Source of the DNA: Candidatus Omnitrophica bacterium CG07_land_8_20_14_0_80_50_8
GTDB taxonomy: Bacteria; Omnitrophota; Gorgyraeia; 2-02-FULL-51-18
Direction: 5' to 3'
NCBI GenBank assembly: GCA_002779345.1
Contig: PEWW01000141.1
Location: 1-6,336 of the forward strand
DNA length: 6,336 bases
In this document: in pieces, positions 1 to 5,835 of the stretch
Numbering within the stretch: the stretch's first letter is position 1
How the letters are laid out: each line of letters opens with the position of its first letter
Position numbers and translations under genes: made by a program
Notes under the pieces: generated by a model
Seen by the model: the letters and a program-made list of their open reading frames with translations, nothing else
The model's database searches: none
Told to the model about the DNA's origin: nothing

Positions 1-120
1 TCGGGCGGAGGCGGCCTTGATCCGGGTAACGGCCAATTTTAAGTTTTTCTCCGGATCCGCCGCGCACGGCATTTGAATTAAGCCGATCTTCACGGATCCT
101 TTTTTATTTTTGTGTTTCAT
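1..120 (-). CDS. aguB: Carbon-nitrogen hydrolase, probable N-carbamoylputrescine amidase, N-terminal fragment
   Basis: Only the first 40 codons are inside the window; the gene continues past the left edge. The minus strand reads a short lysine-rich leader, then VKIGLIQMPCAADPEKNLKL and a helix ending AVTRIKAASAR. That is the usual opening of nitrilase-superfamily amidases, and it most resembles N-carbamoylputrescine amidase, which makes putrescine from N-carbamoylputrescine in the agmatine route. The catalytic Glu-Lys-Cys residues lie outside the window, so the substrate is inferred from the N-terminus alone. Another member of the superfamily is possible, and an adjacent agmatine deiminase gene beyond the edge would support the call. 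The start is uncertain. The ATG at 120 has no Shine-Dalgarno and is almost at the predicted transcription start. The GTG at 93 matches where homologues usually begin and has AAAGGA just upstream, though the spacing is short. Confidence 0.72.
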   Translation of the reverse strand, partial: MKHKNKKGSVKIGLIQMPCAADPEKNLKLAVTRIKAASAR

Positions 121-129
121 ATGAATTTT

Positions 130-159
130 ATTATATCATCGTCCGGTCAGAGATGATAA
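130..159 (-). promoter_or_regulatory. Extended -10 promoter for the aguB-like gene, inside the hemW 3' end
   Basis: On the minus strand TATAAT (135-130) is a perfect -10 hexamer. It is preceded by TG at 138-137 with one base between, which is the extended -10 pattern. A 4-of-6 match to the -35 box, TTATCA (159-154), lies 18 bases upstream. Transcription would start at about 122-124, giving the amidase its own promoter next to the hemW stop codon (138-136). The predicted start leaves almost no leader for the ATG at 120 but about 30 bases for the GTG at 93. Confidence 0.55.
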
Positions 160-1266
160 CTCCGCAAAAACCGTTTCCGCAAAAAGCTGGCCGCGGTTCG
201 TGAGACGGATTCGGCCGCCGGTGCTTGCCAACAATTCCTTAGCTTCAAGATTTTGTATGTTCTCTTCCATCCGTTCCATCAAAGAATGAAAGCGCCCGGT
301 GTCGGCGCCCTCGTACGTGCGAAGTGCTAACAAGAAAGATTCCACTTCTTTTTTTTCAGCGTCAAGCGTTTCTTCTTCGGAATTGCTCCAATCGCCTTTT
401 TCGATCTTTTGGAGGTAATCCAGGTAACTGGCCGCAAACATAAACCGCTGACCCTTTATGTAAGAGAACGCGCCGGGCCCTAGACCCAAATATTCCTGGT
501 TGTCCCAATAGATCCGGTTATGTCGTGACTCAAAACCAGGTTTAGCATAGTTCAATAGTTCATAGTGGCGGAAGCCTGCTTTTTTAAGCGTCGAGCGGCC
601 AAGCAATAGCATTTCAACCTGTAAATCCTCATCGGGGAACGCCCACTTGCCTTTTTTCGATAAACTCCCAAAAACTGTTTTTGGTTCGATGGTTAACTCA
701 TATAAAGAAACATGATCGGGCCCAAGTTCAAGCAGTCGGTTCAAAGAATTTTTCACATCATCTAACGTCTCGCCGGGTAACGAAAGTATGAGATCCAAAC
801 TGATGTTGTCGAAACCCACCTTTCGTAAAAGTTGAAATGAGTTGGCAATATCTTTCGCCGCGTGAGGCCGGTTCAAGCGTTTGAGCGTCTCATCCCTAAA
901 AGACTGCGCGCCCAGGCTGATACGGTTGGCGCCCATCCGCCGGTAATTTTCCGCTTTTTCAAGGTCGAGGCTTTCAGGATTTATCTCGCAGGTGATTTCC
1001 GCGCCGTTTTTTATTCGAAAATGTCTTTTAATCAGATCAAAAAGAATGATGGTTTCTTCCTTGCTCATGACCGAAGGCGTTCCGCCGCCCAGATACAGCG
1101 TATCCAGCTCACTCGTTTGGAAAAAATCGCCCGCAAAGATCATTTGTTTTTCCAACGCGCCCAAAAATGCGGCGTGGTTCACCGAGGTATTGGCAGTCGT
1201 GACCACAAAATTGCAATAGTGGCACTTCTTGGCGCAAAAAGGGATATGAACGTAGAGTCCTGTCAT
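136..1266 (-). CDS. hemW: HemW-like radical SAM heme chaperone (formerly called oxygen-independent coproporphyrinogen III oxidase-like)
   Basis: The protein has 376 residues, normal for HemW. The 4Fe-4S/SAM motif is C11-x3-C15-x2-C18 within YVHIPFC...CHYCNF. It is followed by Phe20 rather than the extra cysteine of true HemN, which favours a heme chaperone over coproporphyrinogen dehydrogenase. Other family landmarks are GGGTP (60-64, SAM binding), EINPES (94-99), SLGAQSF (117-123), the LPGET turn (163-167), HVSLYELTIEP (185-195), and HN...YW...GLGPGAFSY (249-269). A C-terminal winged-helix-like segment ends near RLTNRGQLFAE (354-364). HemW inserts heme into respiratory proteins in the cytoplasm. 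The ATG at 1266 places the Cys motif where the family has it. No Shine-Dalgarno lies at a working distance; GAGGAA is 18 bases away, and TATACT ends six bases before the ATG, so the message may be leaderless. Confidence 0.92.
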   Translation of the reverse strand: MTGLYVHIPFCAKKCHYCNFVVTTANTSVNHAAFLGALEKQMIFAGDFFQTSELDTLYLGGGTPSVMSKEETIILFDLIKRHFRIKNGAEITCEINPESLDLEKAENYRRMGANRISLGAQSFRDETLKRLNRPHAAKDIANSFQLLRKVGFDNISLDLILSLPGETLDDVKNSLNRLLELGPDHVSLYELTIEPKTVFGSLSKKGKWAFPDEDLQVEMLLLGRSTLKKAGFRHYELLNYAKPGFESRHNRIYWDNQEYLGLGPGAFSYIKGQRFMFAASYLDYLQKIEKGDWSNSEEETLDAEKKEVESFLLALRTYEGADTGRFHSLMERMEENIQNLEAKELLASTGGRIRLTNRGQLFAETVFAELSSLTGR

Positions 1267-1453
1267 GTGAAAAGTATAACCTAATTCCTCAAATTTTTCG
1301 TGCGATTTCTCTACGCCCGGTTCGCTGAAAAAAAACCGATGAGCGTCCCACGTTCCTGCGCTAAATTCTTCCTTTGCTTTTTTACGGATTTGTGATAGAA
1401 GTATTGGGTCAAAAGAAACGCTAACCTGATTTTAATAAAGGGGGAACAACACT
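1267..1453. other. Divergent intergenic region between hemW and the SWIB gene
   Basis: This 187-base gap must hold the 5' signals of both divergent genes. On the minus strand TATACT (1278-1273) is a 5-of-6 match to the -10 box and ends six bases before the hemW ATG; no convincing -35 box lies 16-18 bases upstream. On the plus strand TTTAAT (1431-1436) is also 5 of 6, but it sits too close to the SWIB ribosome site to be its main promoter, and I cannot name a better one. The hemW frame stays open upstream for 55 codons to a TAA at 1434-1432 but contains no ATG, GTG or TTG. I see no small RNA or riboswitch. Confidence 0.4.
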
Positions 1454-1456
1454 GTG
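1440..1456 (+). promoter_or_regulatory. Ribosome binding site deciding the GTG start of the SWIB gene
   Basis: AAAGGGGGAA places five G residues at 1440-1444, with nine bases before the GTG at 1454-1456. No ATG upstream is in frame, and the next ATG (codon 10) would remove residues that align with the normal N-terminus of bacterial SWIB proteins (KANxAFMKP). The GTG start is therefore preferred. Confidence 0.7.
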
Positions 1457-1711
1457 GTAAGAAAAGCAAATGTTGCGTTCATGAAACCGTTACAGCCCAG
1501 CGAAGCGCTCGGCAAAGTCGTCGGCACCAAACCAATACCCCGTACCGAAGTCGTGAAAAAGCTCTGGGTATACATCAAGAAGAACGACCTTCAGGATAAG
1601 AAAAACCGCAGAAACATCAACGCGGACGCGAATTTGAAGGTTGTGTTTGGCGGCAAAGCTCAAGTGTCGATGTTCGACATGACAAAGCTCGTCTCAAAGC
1701 ACCTCTCGTAA
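1454..1711 (+). CDS. SWIB/MDM2-domain miniprotein
   Basis: The 85-residue protein is essentially one SWIB domain. After a basic start (VRKANVAFMKP) the fold's conserved positions appear in order: L19 and V22-V23, the KKLWVYIKKNDLQD core (35-48, with W38, Y40, L46, Q47), R53 and I55, D58 and L61, F65, then MFDMTKLVSKHL (73-84). In eukaryotes the SWIB fold is found in the BAF60 subunit of SWI/SNF remodelers and is related to the p53-binding domain of MDM2. Stand-alone bacterial copies are best known from Chlamydiae, where a DNA-related or chromatin-like role has been proposed. Here it is a single gene, facing away from hemW, with a strong ribosome site and a terminator directly after it, which suggests independent and possibly high expression. 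Its role in this organism is unknown. Confidence 0.9.
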   Translation: MVRKANVAFMKPLQPSEALGKVVGTKPIPRTEVVKKLWVYIKKNDLQDKKNRRNINADANLKVVFGGKAQVSMFDMTKLVSKHLS

Positions 1712-1731
1712 TCAACGTTTCTTTCATCAAT

Positions 1732-1763
1732 AAAAAAGGCGGCTTACTCAAGCCGCCTTTTTT
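1732..1763. terminator. Bidirectional rho-independent terminator
   Basis: A perfect 14-base-pair stem runs AAAAAAGGCGGCTT (1732-1745), loop ACTC (1746-1749), AAGCCGCCTTTTTT (1750-1763). The GC core is followed by a T-tract on either strand. It lies 20 bases after the SWIB stop codon and 14 bases after the end of the convergent minus-strand gene at 1778, so it can end both transcripts. Confidence 0.93.
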
Positions 1764-1777
1764 ATTTCTCTCACGGT

Positions 1778-2422
1778 CTACTTTTGAAAATCGGCTAAAA
1801 GATCGACCAATTCGTCTATTTTTTTTAAGATCCGTTCCGGGCAGGAAAGGTTTTGGAGTTCGTTCCGCGAAATGCCTAAGCTTAGGACGATCCGTTTCAT
1901 GATCTGCAATTTACGATCTTCTTTTACCTCGATTGAATCCTGGGGGTTGTGACTGTTAAGAATATAGCGGATTTTCTTTTTTACTTCCGCATCTTCTTTG
2001 GCATTTTCGAGGACATCCGCGCGCAGCGTTGCATAATCGCCTTCTGAAATCCGCTCGCTCTGTTTGGCCAGACGAAGCGAATTGACCGATTCTACGCTTG
2101 GTATTTGGCTGGGTTTTGAACCGGCGGATGAGTGACGTTTTAAAAAAGCAGGTTCCTCATGTTCCAGAAACGAGTAGGATTTTAGAAGCTTCATAGCCGT
2201 GAGTTGCTTGATTCCAATCTCCTTTAAACAATAAGCCTCAAAAGTAAGGTAACCCCAATCCTTGAACAATTTGTCCTTATAGACGCTAAACAGGCATTGC
2301 CCCAGATCGATCCACGAACTTTTAAAACGGCGAGCGGTATCCAGGATTTTGTAACGCAGGGATTCAGGCTCGAGGGTCCCCATGCGCTCTTCGATTTGAT
2401 GGATGGCTTTACTTTGACCCAT
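1778..2422 (-). CDS. Hypothetical protein with HTH-like segment, overlapping the helicase gene
   Basis: I do not recognise this 214-residue protein. It is soluble, charged and mostly helical, with no signal peptide or membrane segment. Residues 20-95 look like a conserved helical domain rich in aromatic residues (WIDLGQCLFSVYKD, then LFKDWGYLTFEAYCLKE). It continues into IGIKQLTAMKLLKSY (69-83), whose pattern resembles a helix-turn-helix recognition helix. Residues 97-130 are polar and probably flexible. The C-terminal part (130-214) is predicted helical, lysine/glutamate-rich and possibly coiled-coil, ending ILKKIDELVDLLADFQ. The ATG at 2422 lies inside the helicase 3' end (14-base overlap), with AGGCGG eight bases upstream, so translation is probably coupled. 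A nucleic-acid-binding partner of the helicase or a regulator is possible, but this is inferred from position and the weak HTH resemblance only. Confidence 0.75.
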   Translation of the reverse strand: MGQSKAIHQIEERMGTLEPESLRYKILDTARRFKSSWIDLGQCLFSVYKDKLFKDWGYLTFEAYCLKEIGIKQLTAMKLLKSYSFLEHEEPAFLKRHSSAGSKPSQIPSVESVNSLRLAKQSERISEGDYATLRADVLENAKEDAEVKKKIRYILNSHNPQDSIEVKEDRKLQIMKRIVLSLGISRNELQNLSCPERILKKIDELVDLLADFQK

Positions 2423-3719
2423 GGCCTAAACCGCCTGAAGGGTGAAAATATCTCTTGGGCCCATGAAAACCACCAGAACCCCCCCGGCCCCGATGTTGGT
2501 CTCCTCGATAAGACGGACGTCCATGAGTCTGAGGACGCCCGTAAGATTGAGAACGACCGCGAGGCGGCGCAGCGTGGCTGGATTTGCGGTAATTAAAATC
2601 AGGGAGCGTCACGCGAGGAAGCCGTTGGTTGATCACACGCTCGATCTCTTTGATCATCGCCTCTTCATCCGGCGAGACTAAAGAAAATGCATCGCCGGTA
2701 GCCTCGGCGCGCGCGGTCCTTCCGATGCGATGAATATAATCCTCCGGAGTTTGAGGCATATCAAAATTGATGACGTGCGTGATGTCTTTCACGTCAATCC
2801 CGCGCGCGGCGACGTCCGTCGCCACAAGAATTTGGCTCTTGCCGAGCTTAAATTGATCCAGTGCCCTCATCCGTTGAAACTGGCTTCGATCGCCATGAAT
2901 CACCGAGGTCTTGATGCCGGCGCGATCCAACACTTGGGTCAGTCTGTCCGCGCGTGATTTTGTCCTGGTAAACACAAGCACCGAATCCATCTTAGCTCCG
3001 GACTCATGGATCAATCTTAGTAAAAGCTCCGTTTTTTGATCATGGGCAACCGGATAAACCGCGTGGCGAATGCCTGACGGCGCGGTCGACTTCGTTCCGA
3101 TCTGGATCATTGCCGGATTGTGACACATTGGCTTGGCCAAGCGCATGATCTCTTCTGGGATCGTCGCTGAAAAAATCAGGTTCTGGCGCTTCGCGGGCAA
3201 AAGCGAAATGATTTTTTTGATGTCCGGGAGAAACCCCATGTCCATCATGCGGTCGGCCTCATCCAGCACCAGTATTTCAAGCGCGCCAAAGTCAATGCGT
3301 CCCGCATAAACGTGGTCAAGAAGCCTCCCCGGCGTCGCCGATACGACATCGAGCCCTTGAGCCAGCGCGCGGATCTGCGGATTCATCGGCACGCCGCCAA
3401 AAATCGCATGTCCTCTCAGAGGCACGTAACGGGAAAGGTTCTGAAGATGCTCCATGGATTGAAGCGCCAATTCTCTCGTCGGCGCCACGATCAGCGCACG
3501 AATACCTTTTCGCTTTCTGGGCGCGCTAAGAAATCGATGAAGCATCGGTAAAACAAACGCGGCAGTTTTACCGGTACCCGTCTGAGCGGAAGCGATCACA
3601 TCACGACCGGCCAGGATGTAAGGGATGCTTTCTGCCTGAACAGGCGTCGGCCGGATGAAGCCCAGGTCATGGATCCCTTTCAATAAATTCGGATGAAGTC
3701 CTAAATTGTCAAATGACAT
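2409..3719 (-). CDS. rhlE: DEAD-box ATP-dependent RNA helicase, RhlE type
   Basis: The 436-residue protein has every DEAD-box motif in order. These are the Q motif with F3 and Q28 (GFIRPTPVQ), motif I AQTGTGKT (45-52), Ia PTRELA (80-85), Ib TPGR (129-132), II DEAD (153-156), III SAT (184-186), IV VLVFTRTK (247-254), V ATDVAARGID (300-309) and VI HRIGRTAR (330-337). The two RecA-like lobes end near residue 375. The remaining 60 residues form a disordered Arg/Gly/Ser/His-rich tail with several RG and GRP repeats, typical of RhlE-like helicases and likely to bind RNA. Such proteins unwind short RNA duplexes in ribosome assembly and mRNA decay, often in the cold. The ATG at 3719 sits directly before the Q motif; only a weak AAAGAAAG purine run precedes it. 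The stop codon overlaps the next gene by 14 bases. Confidence 0.93.
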   Translation of the reverse strand: MSFDNLGLHPNLLKGIHDLGFIRPTPVQAESIPYILAGRDVIASAQTGTGKTAAFVLPMLHRFLSAPRKRKGIRALIVAPTRELALQSMEHLQNLSRYVPLRGHAIFGGVPMNPQIRALAQGLDVVSATPGRLLDHVYAGRIDFGALEILVLDEADRMMDMGFLPDIKKIISLLPAKRQNLIFSATIPEEIMRLAKPMCHNPAMIQIGTKSTAPSGIRHAVYPVAHDQKTELLLRLIHESGAKMDSVLVFTRTKSRADRLTQVLDRAGIKTSVIHGDRSQFQRMRALDQFKLGKSQILVATDVAARGIDVKDITHVINFDMPQTPEDYIHRIGRTARAEATGDAFSLVSPDEEAMIKEIERVINQRLPRVTLPDFNYRKSSHAAPPRGRSQSYGRPQTHGRPSYRGDQHRGRGGSGGFHGPKRYFHPSGGLGHGSK

Positions 3720-3777
3720 AATTTTGCTTTCTTTTTAATAAATCCGTTAAATTTATTTGAAACACTTCAATAGAAAA

Positions 3778-3851
3778 TGGGCGAAGTAGGACTCGAACCC
3801 ACGACCCCTTCCGTGTAAAGGAAGTGCTCTAACCAACTGAGCTATTCGCCC
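3778..3851 (-). tRNA. tRNA-Val (anticodon UAC)
   Basis: A full cloverleaf can be read on the minus strand. The acceptor GGGCGAA pairs with TTCGCCC, the D arm is GCTC/GAGC, and the anticodon stem CTTCC/GGAAG holds the loop TTTACAC with anticodon TAC. The variable region is GGGTC, and the T arm GTGGG/CCTAC carries TTCGAGT. The discriminator is A (3778). The CCA end is not encoded (TTT follows), so it must be added by tRNA nucleotidyltransferase. All stems are paired, with one G-U pair in the T stem. It lies 58 bases upstream of the helicase gene on the same strand, with no obvious terminator between them. Confidence 0.97.
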
Positions 3852-3871
3852 TAACACTCTAAAGGGAGCCC

Positions 3872-3880
3872 AGTTTATCA
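3872..3880 (-). promoter_or_regulatory. Possible extended -10 element upstream of tRNA-Val
   Basis: On the minus strand TGATAAACT combines a TG extension with TAAACT, a 4-of-6 match to the -10 box. It would start transcription about 15-20 bases upstream of the mature tRNA. The hexamer 17 bases upstream (TTACCT) matches the -35 box at only three positions. This is a weak candidate, offered because the tRNA needs either a promoter in this gap or read-through from the AmmeMemo operon. Confidence 0.28.
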
Positions 3881-3917
3881 CACAAACTTTGATTAGGTAA
3901 GTTTTGATTCCGCTCCT

Positions 3918-5417
3918 TTATTCGCCAAACTCATCGGCGGTGAAGACGTATAAATCTACCGTCGGGTCTTGCCAACAATGCTCCGGCAGGCCGGCTTTTT
4001 GTGAGCACAATTCGTTCAAAAATATTTCTTTGTTATAAGCCAATTCTTCCGCGACCTGCGGTAGAAAAACGCCTGAATGTCCGCCCTGACGCACGATCAC
4101 TCCATGCTTGCCAAGCACAATTTCATCTACGCCGTTAATCTTGATTGGAGGACTTAAGACCGATACCGAAAAACTTAAGTCTTTTAGTTCATCTTTTTGA
4201 ACCGGTCCAAAGCGCGGGTCCTGGGAGGCGGCCTCGATCGCCATATTCCTGACCGCCAGATCCAAAGGCTCCTGGGCGATGAGACGGCCGATACAACCAC
4301 GAAGCTGTCCTTTTTTCCTGAGTGTCACGAACACCGCGCGGTTTTCTTTGAACATTGAGTCGCTTTTATCCGGCTGATAAACGGTCCCGTCGGTAACGTA
4401 GGACCGAACCGTGCGGCCGGCGATATCCAGTAGTTCTTTCTTCTGATTGTCAGACCACGTACTACCGGACGGCGTCCGTTCAGAGGGGGTTTGTAAAATC
4501 ACGCTCGCGCCGTAACCGACGACCCTTAACCGATCCCCGGTTGTATCGGCCGTGGTCGAATAATTCAGTACCTCAAGACGCGTACCCCCCATGAGACGCG
4601 ATACCTCAAGTGCGGTCAACACGGCCGCTTGCCCGCAAAGCTCACTGGTTCCGGCATCCAGCGCGTTTGAAAGGCTATGAACGTCCTGATCTTTTAAAAA
4701 TCCAAGCGTCCTCGAATCCATCGTCTGCGCGACGGTATCTTCATAATAGTGGCTCATGTCGGATGAGACGATAATGAGTGTTTGCTTGTCTTGAATATGC
4801 TTGTAAATGGCTTGCGCCAACGATGGGTAATTTTTCGGGGACGGATCACTGATGAGAATCGGAACAATTTTAAAATTCTTTAGTACTTTCTGTAAAAAAG
4901 GGACTTGCACTTCTAACGAATGCTCATCCAGGTGGACCTCTTCGGTATAAATAAAATCAGGACTTTCGTTCGCAATGGCCCGCGCCAATTCCGCATCCAC
5001 CGGCACGCTTCCCAAAGGAGTTTGCCACGCGCCGGATTTCCAAATAGACGCGCCGTGAAACAAGGCTTTGTGATAGGGACCGATCAAAATCACCGTGTCG
5101 TAGGGACCGTCAGCGATCAGGCGGCAGCCGTACGCCGCCGTTTGTCCGGAATAAATGTACCCCGCGTGCGGCAGGATTAATATTCTAATCGGATCTTGAA
5201 TTTTATTTTTGGCAGGCACTTTCGCAAGAAAACCATCGATCATCCGGTTGAGTTCATTTTTATCGGCTGGGTAAAAAGCGCCCGATACAAACGGATGGCG
5301 AACATTTTCCTGCGCGGCGAAGGCAAGACAAGTTGATAAAAAGATTAAGAAAAAGGCCGCCAGACGGCGTCCGTACAGGGACAGCCGTTTAATCCTCAAA
5401 ATATTTATCCAACCCAT
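3918..5417 (-). CDS. Exported Memo-AMMECR1 fusion (AmmeMemoRadiSam proteins B and A in one chain)
   Basis: From the ATG at 5417 the protein has 499 residues. Basic residues and a hydrophobic core (19-33, LAAFFLIFLSTCLAF) form a Sec-type signal peptide, with probable cleavage after AFA near 34. The Memo domain (about 40-308) begins RHPFVSGAFYPA. It keeps the positions of the three metal ligands known from human MEMO1: His84 in PHAGYIYSG, His116 in GPYHKALF and Cys261 in SELCGQAA. It also has DEHSLEVQVPF and SSDMSHY. After a Ser/Thr linker, the AMMECR1 domain (about 325-499) has LRGCIG (372-377), EAASQDPRFGPV and the C-terminal KAGLPEHCW. Memo-type proteins are metal-binding redox or dioxygenase-like enzymes; the partner radical SAM protein C is absent here. 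The start overlaps the upstream MauE/DoxX-like gene by 29 bases. The ATG lacks a Shine-Dalgarno, and TTG at 5399 or CTG at 5384 are alternatives; each keeps the signal peptide. Confidence 0.9.
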   Translation of the reverse strand: MGWINILRIKRLSLYGRRLAAFFLIFLSTCLAFAAQENVRHPFVSGAFYPADKNELNRMIDGFLAKVPAKNKIQDPIRILILPHAGYIYSGQTAAYGCRLIADGPYDTVILIGPYHKALFHGASIWKSGAWQTPLGSVPVDAELARAIANESPDFIYTEEVHLDEHSLEVQVPFLQKVLKNFKIVPILISDPSPKNYPSLAQAIYKHIQDKQTLIIVSSDMSHYYEDTVAQTMDSRTLGFLKDQDVHSLSNALDAGTSELCGQAAVLTALEVSRLMGGTRLEVLNYSTTADTTGDRLRVVGYGASVILQTPSERTPSGSTWSDNQKKELLDIAGRTVRSYVTDGTVYQPDKSDSMFKENRAVFVTLRKKGQLRGCIGRLIAQEPLDLAVRNMAIEAASQDPRFGPVQKDELKDLSFSVSVLSPPIKINGVDEIVLGKHGVIVRQGGHSGVFLPQVAEELAYNKEIFLNELCSQKAGLPEHCWQDPTVDLYVFTADEFGE

Positions 5418-5835
5418 AATGTTTGGAACGGTCAAAAAAAGCGGCCAGCGATAAAAACACGAACCACAGCGCAATATCCAAGCAAAGTATCTTTTGGGGT
5501 GGAAGCGAAAATGAATCTCCGAAGCATCCGCAGTCCTGGATCGGCAGACGCCGGATGAGCGCGTAGCTCACGACGCCGATGAAAACGGTGTTGAATAGCC
5601 AAAGAATAAGGATGGAGATTCTGGACCAAAGCCCCACGATCAAAAATACCCCGACAATGAACTCGGCCCACGGCATGGTCTTTGCCAATAGAACGGCCGG
5701 TGTCCCACCCAACAGCTCGTAGCTTTGAATCGCCGACAGAAAATTTTGGGTGGGCTGCATCAACTTGATAAATCCGGACGCGGCAAACACAAACCCCGCC
5801 GACAGTCTCAAAAACACAAAAAATTTAGTGAGCAT
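5389..5835 (-). CDS. MauE/DoxX-family redox-associated membrane protein
   Basis: The 148-residue protein has four predicted membrane helices at about 5-22, 47-70, 73-94 and 116-134, the DoxX/MauE layout. The loop after helix 3 carries QDCGCFGD, with Cys102 and Cys104; this Cys-Gly-Cys-Phe-Gly motif marks the MauE-like redox branch. Another cysteine, Cys118, begins helix 4. MauE is needed for maturation of disulfide-rich methylamine dehydrogenase, so a thiol-disulfide role in the membrane is likely, with substrate unknown. The ATG at 5835 is chosen because GTGGAA stands at a good distance before it and it opens directly into helix 1. It overlaps the upstream DsbA-like gene by 11 bases, and its own end overlaps the AmmeMemo start, so the three are probably translationally coupled. 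Confidence 0.82.
   Translation of the reverse strand: MLTKFFVFLRLSAGFVFAASGFIKLMQPTQNFLSAIQSYELLGGTPAVLLAKTMPWAEFIVGVFLIVGLWSRISILILWLFNTVFIGVVSYALIRRLPIQDCGCFGDSFSLPPQKILCLDIALWFVFLSLAAFFDRSKHYGLDKYFED

Noticed and set aside
136..1266. Assignment of the radical SAM gene as hemN (coproporphyrinogen III dehydrogenase)
   Set aside because: The residue pattern after the Cys motif is CNF, without the additional cysteine of HemN, and the chain is of HemW length.
862..1284. Plus-strand open frame opposite hemW (about 140 codons), and similar frames opposite the helicase and AmmeMemo genes
   Set aside because: Their translations are arginine/histidine-rich or low-complexity and match no family, and the opposite strand encodes well-recognised proteins. 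They are antisense shadows.
3757..3770. Short inverted repeat TTGAA-ACAC-TTCAA between tRNA-Val and the helicase
   Set aside because: Only five A/T-rich pairs with no following T-tract; too weak for a terminator and no second copy to suggest an operator.
3885..3909. Possible hairpin (AAACTT...AAGTTT) after the AmmeMemo stop codon
   Set aside because: Six A/T-rich pairs without a GC core or U-tract, so it does not support a rho-independent terminator.
5315..5335. Lipoprotein signal (LSTC) in the AmmeMemo leader
   Set aside because: The residue before the cysteine is Thr, not Gly, Ala or Ser, and a standard Sec cleavage site (AFA) follows a few residues later, so ordinary signal peptidase I processing fits better.
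5418..5474. Upstream extension of the AmmeMemo frame beginning MRCGSCFYRW
   Set aside because: It starts at a TTG without a ribosome site, lies entirely inside the MauE/DoxX-like gene, and would bury the signal peptide behind about 19 residues that look like an out-of-frame reading of that gene.
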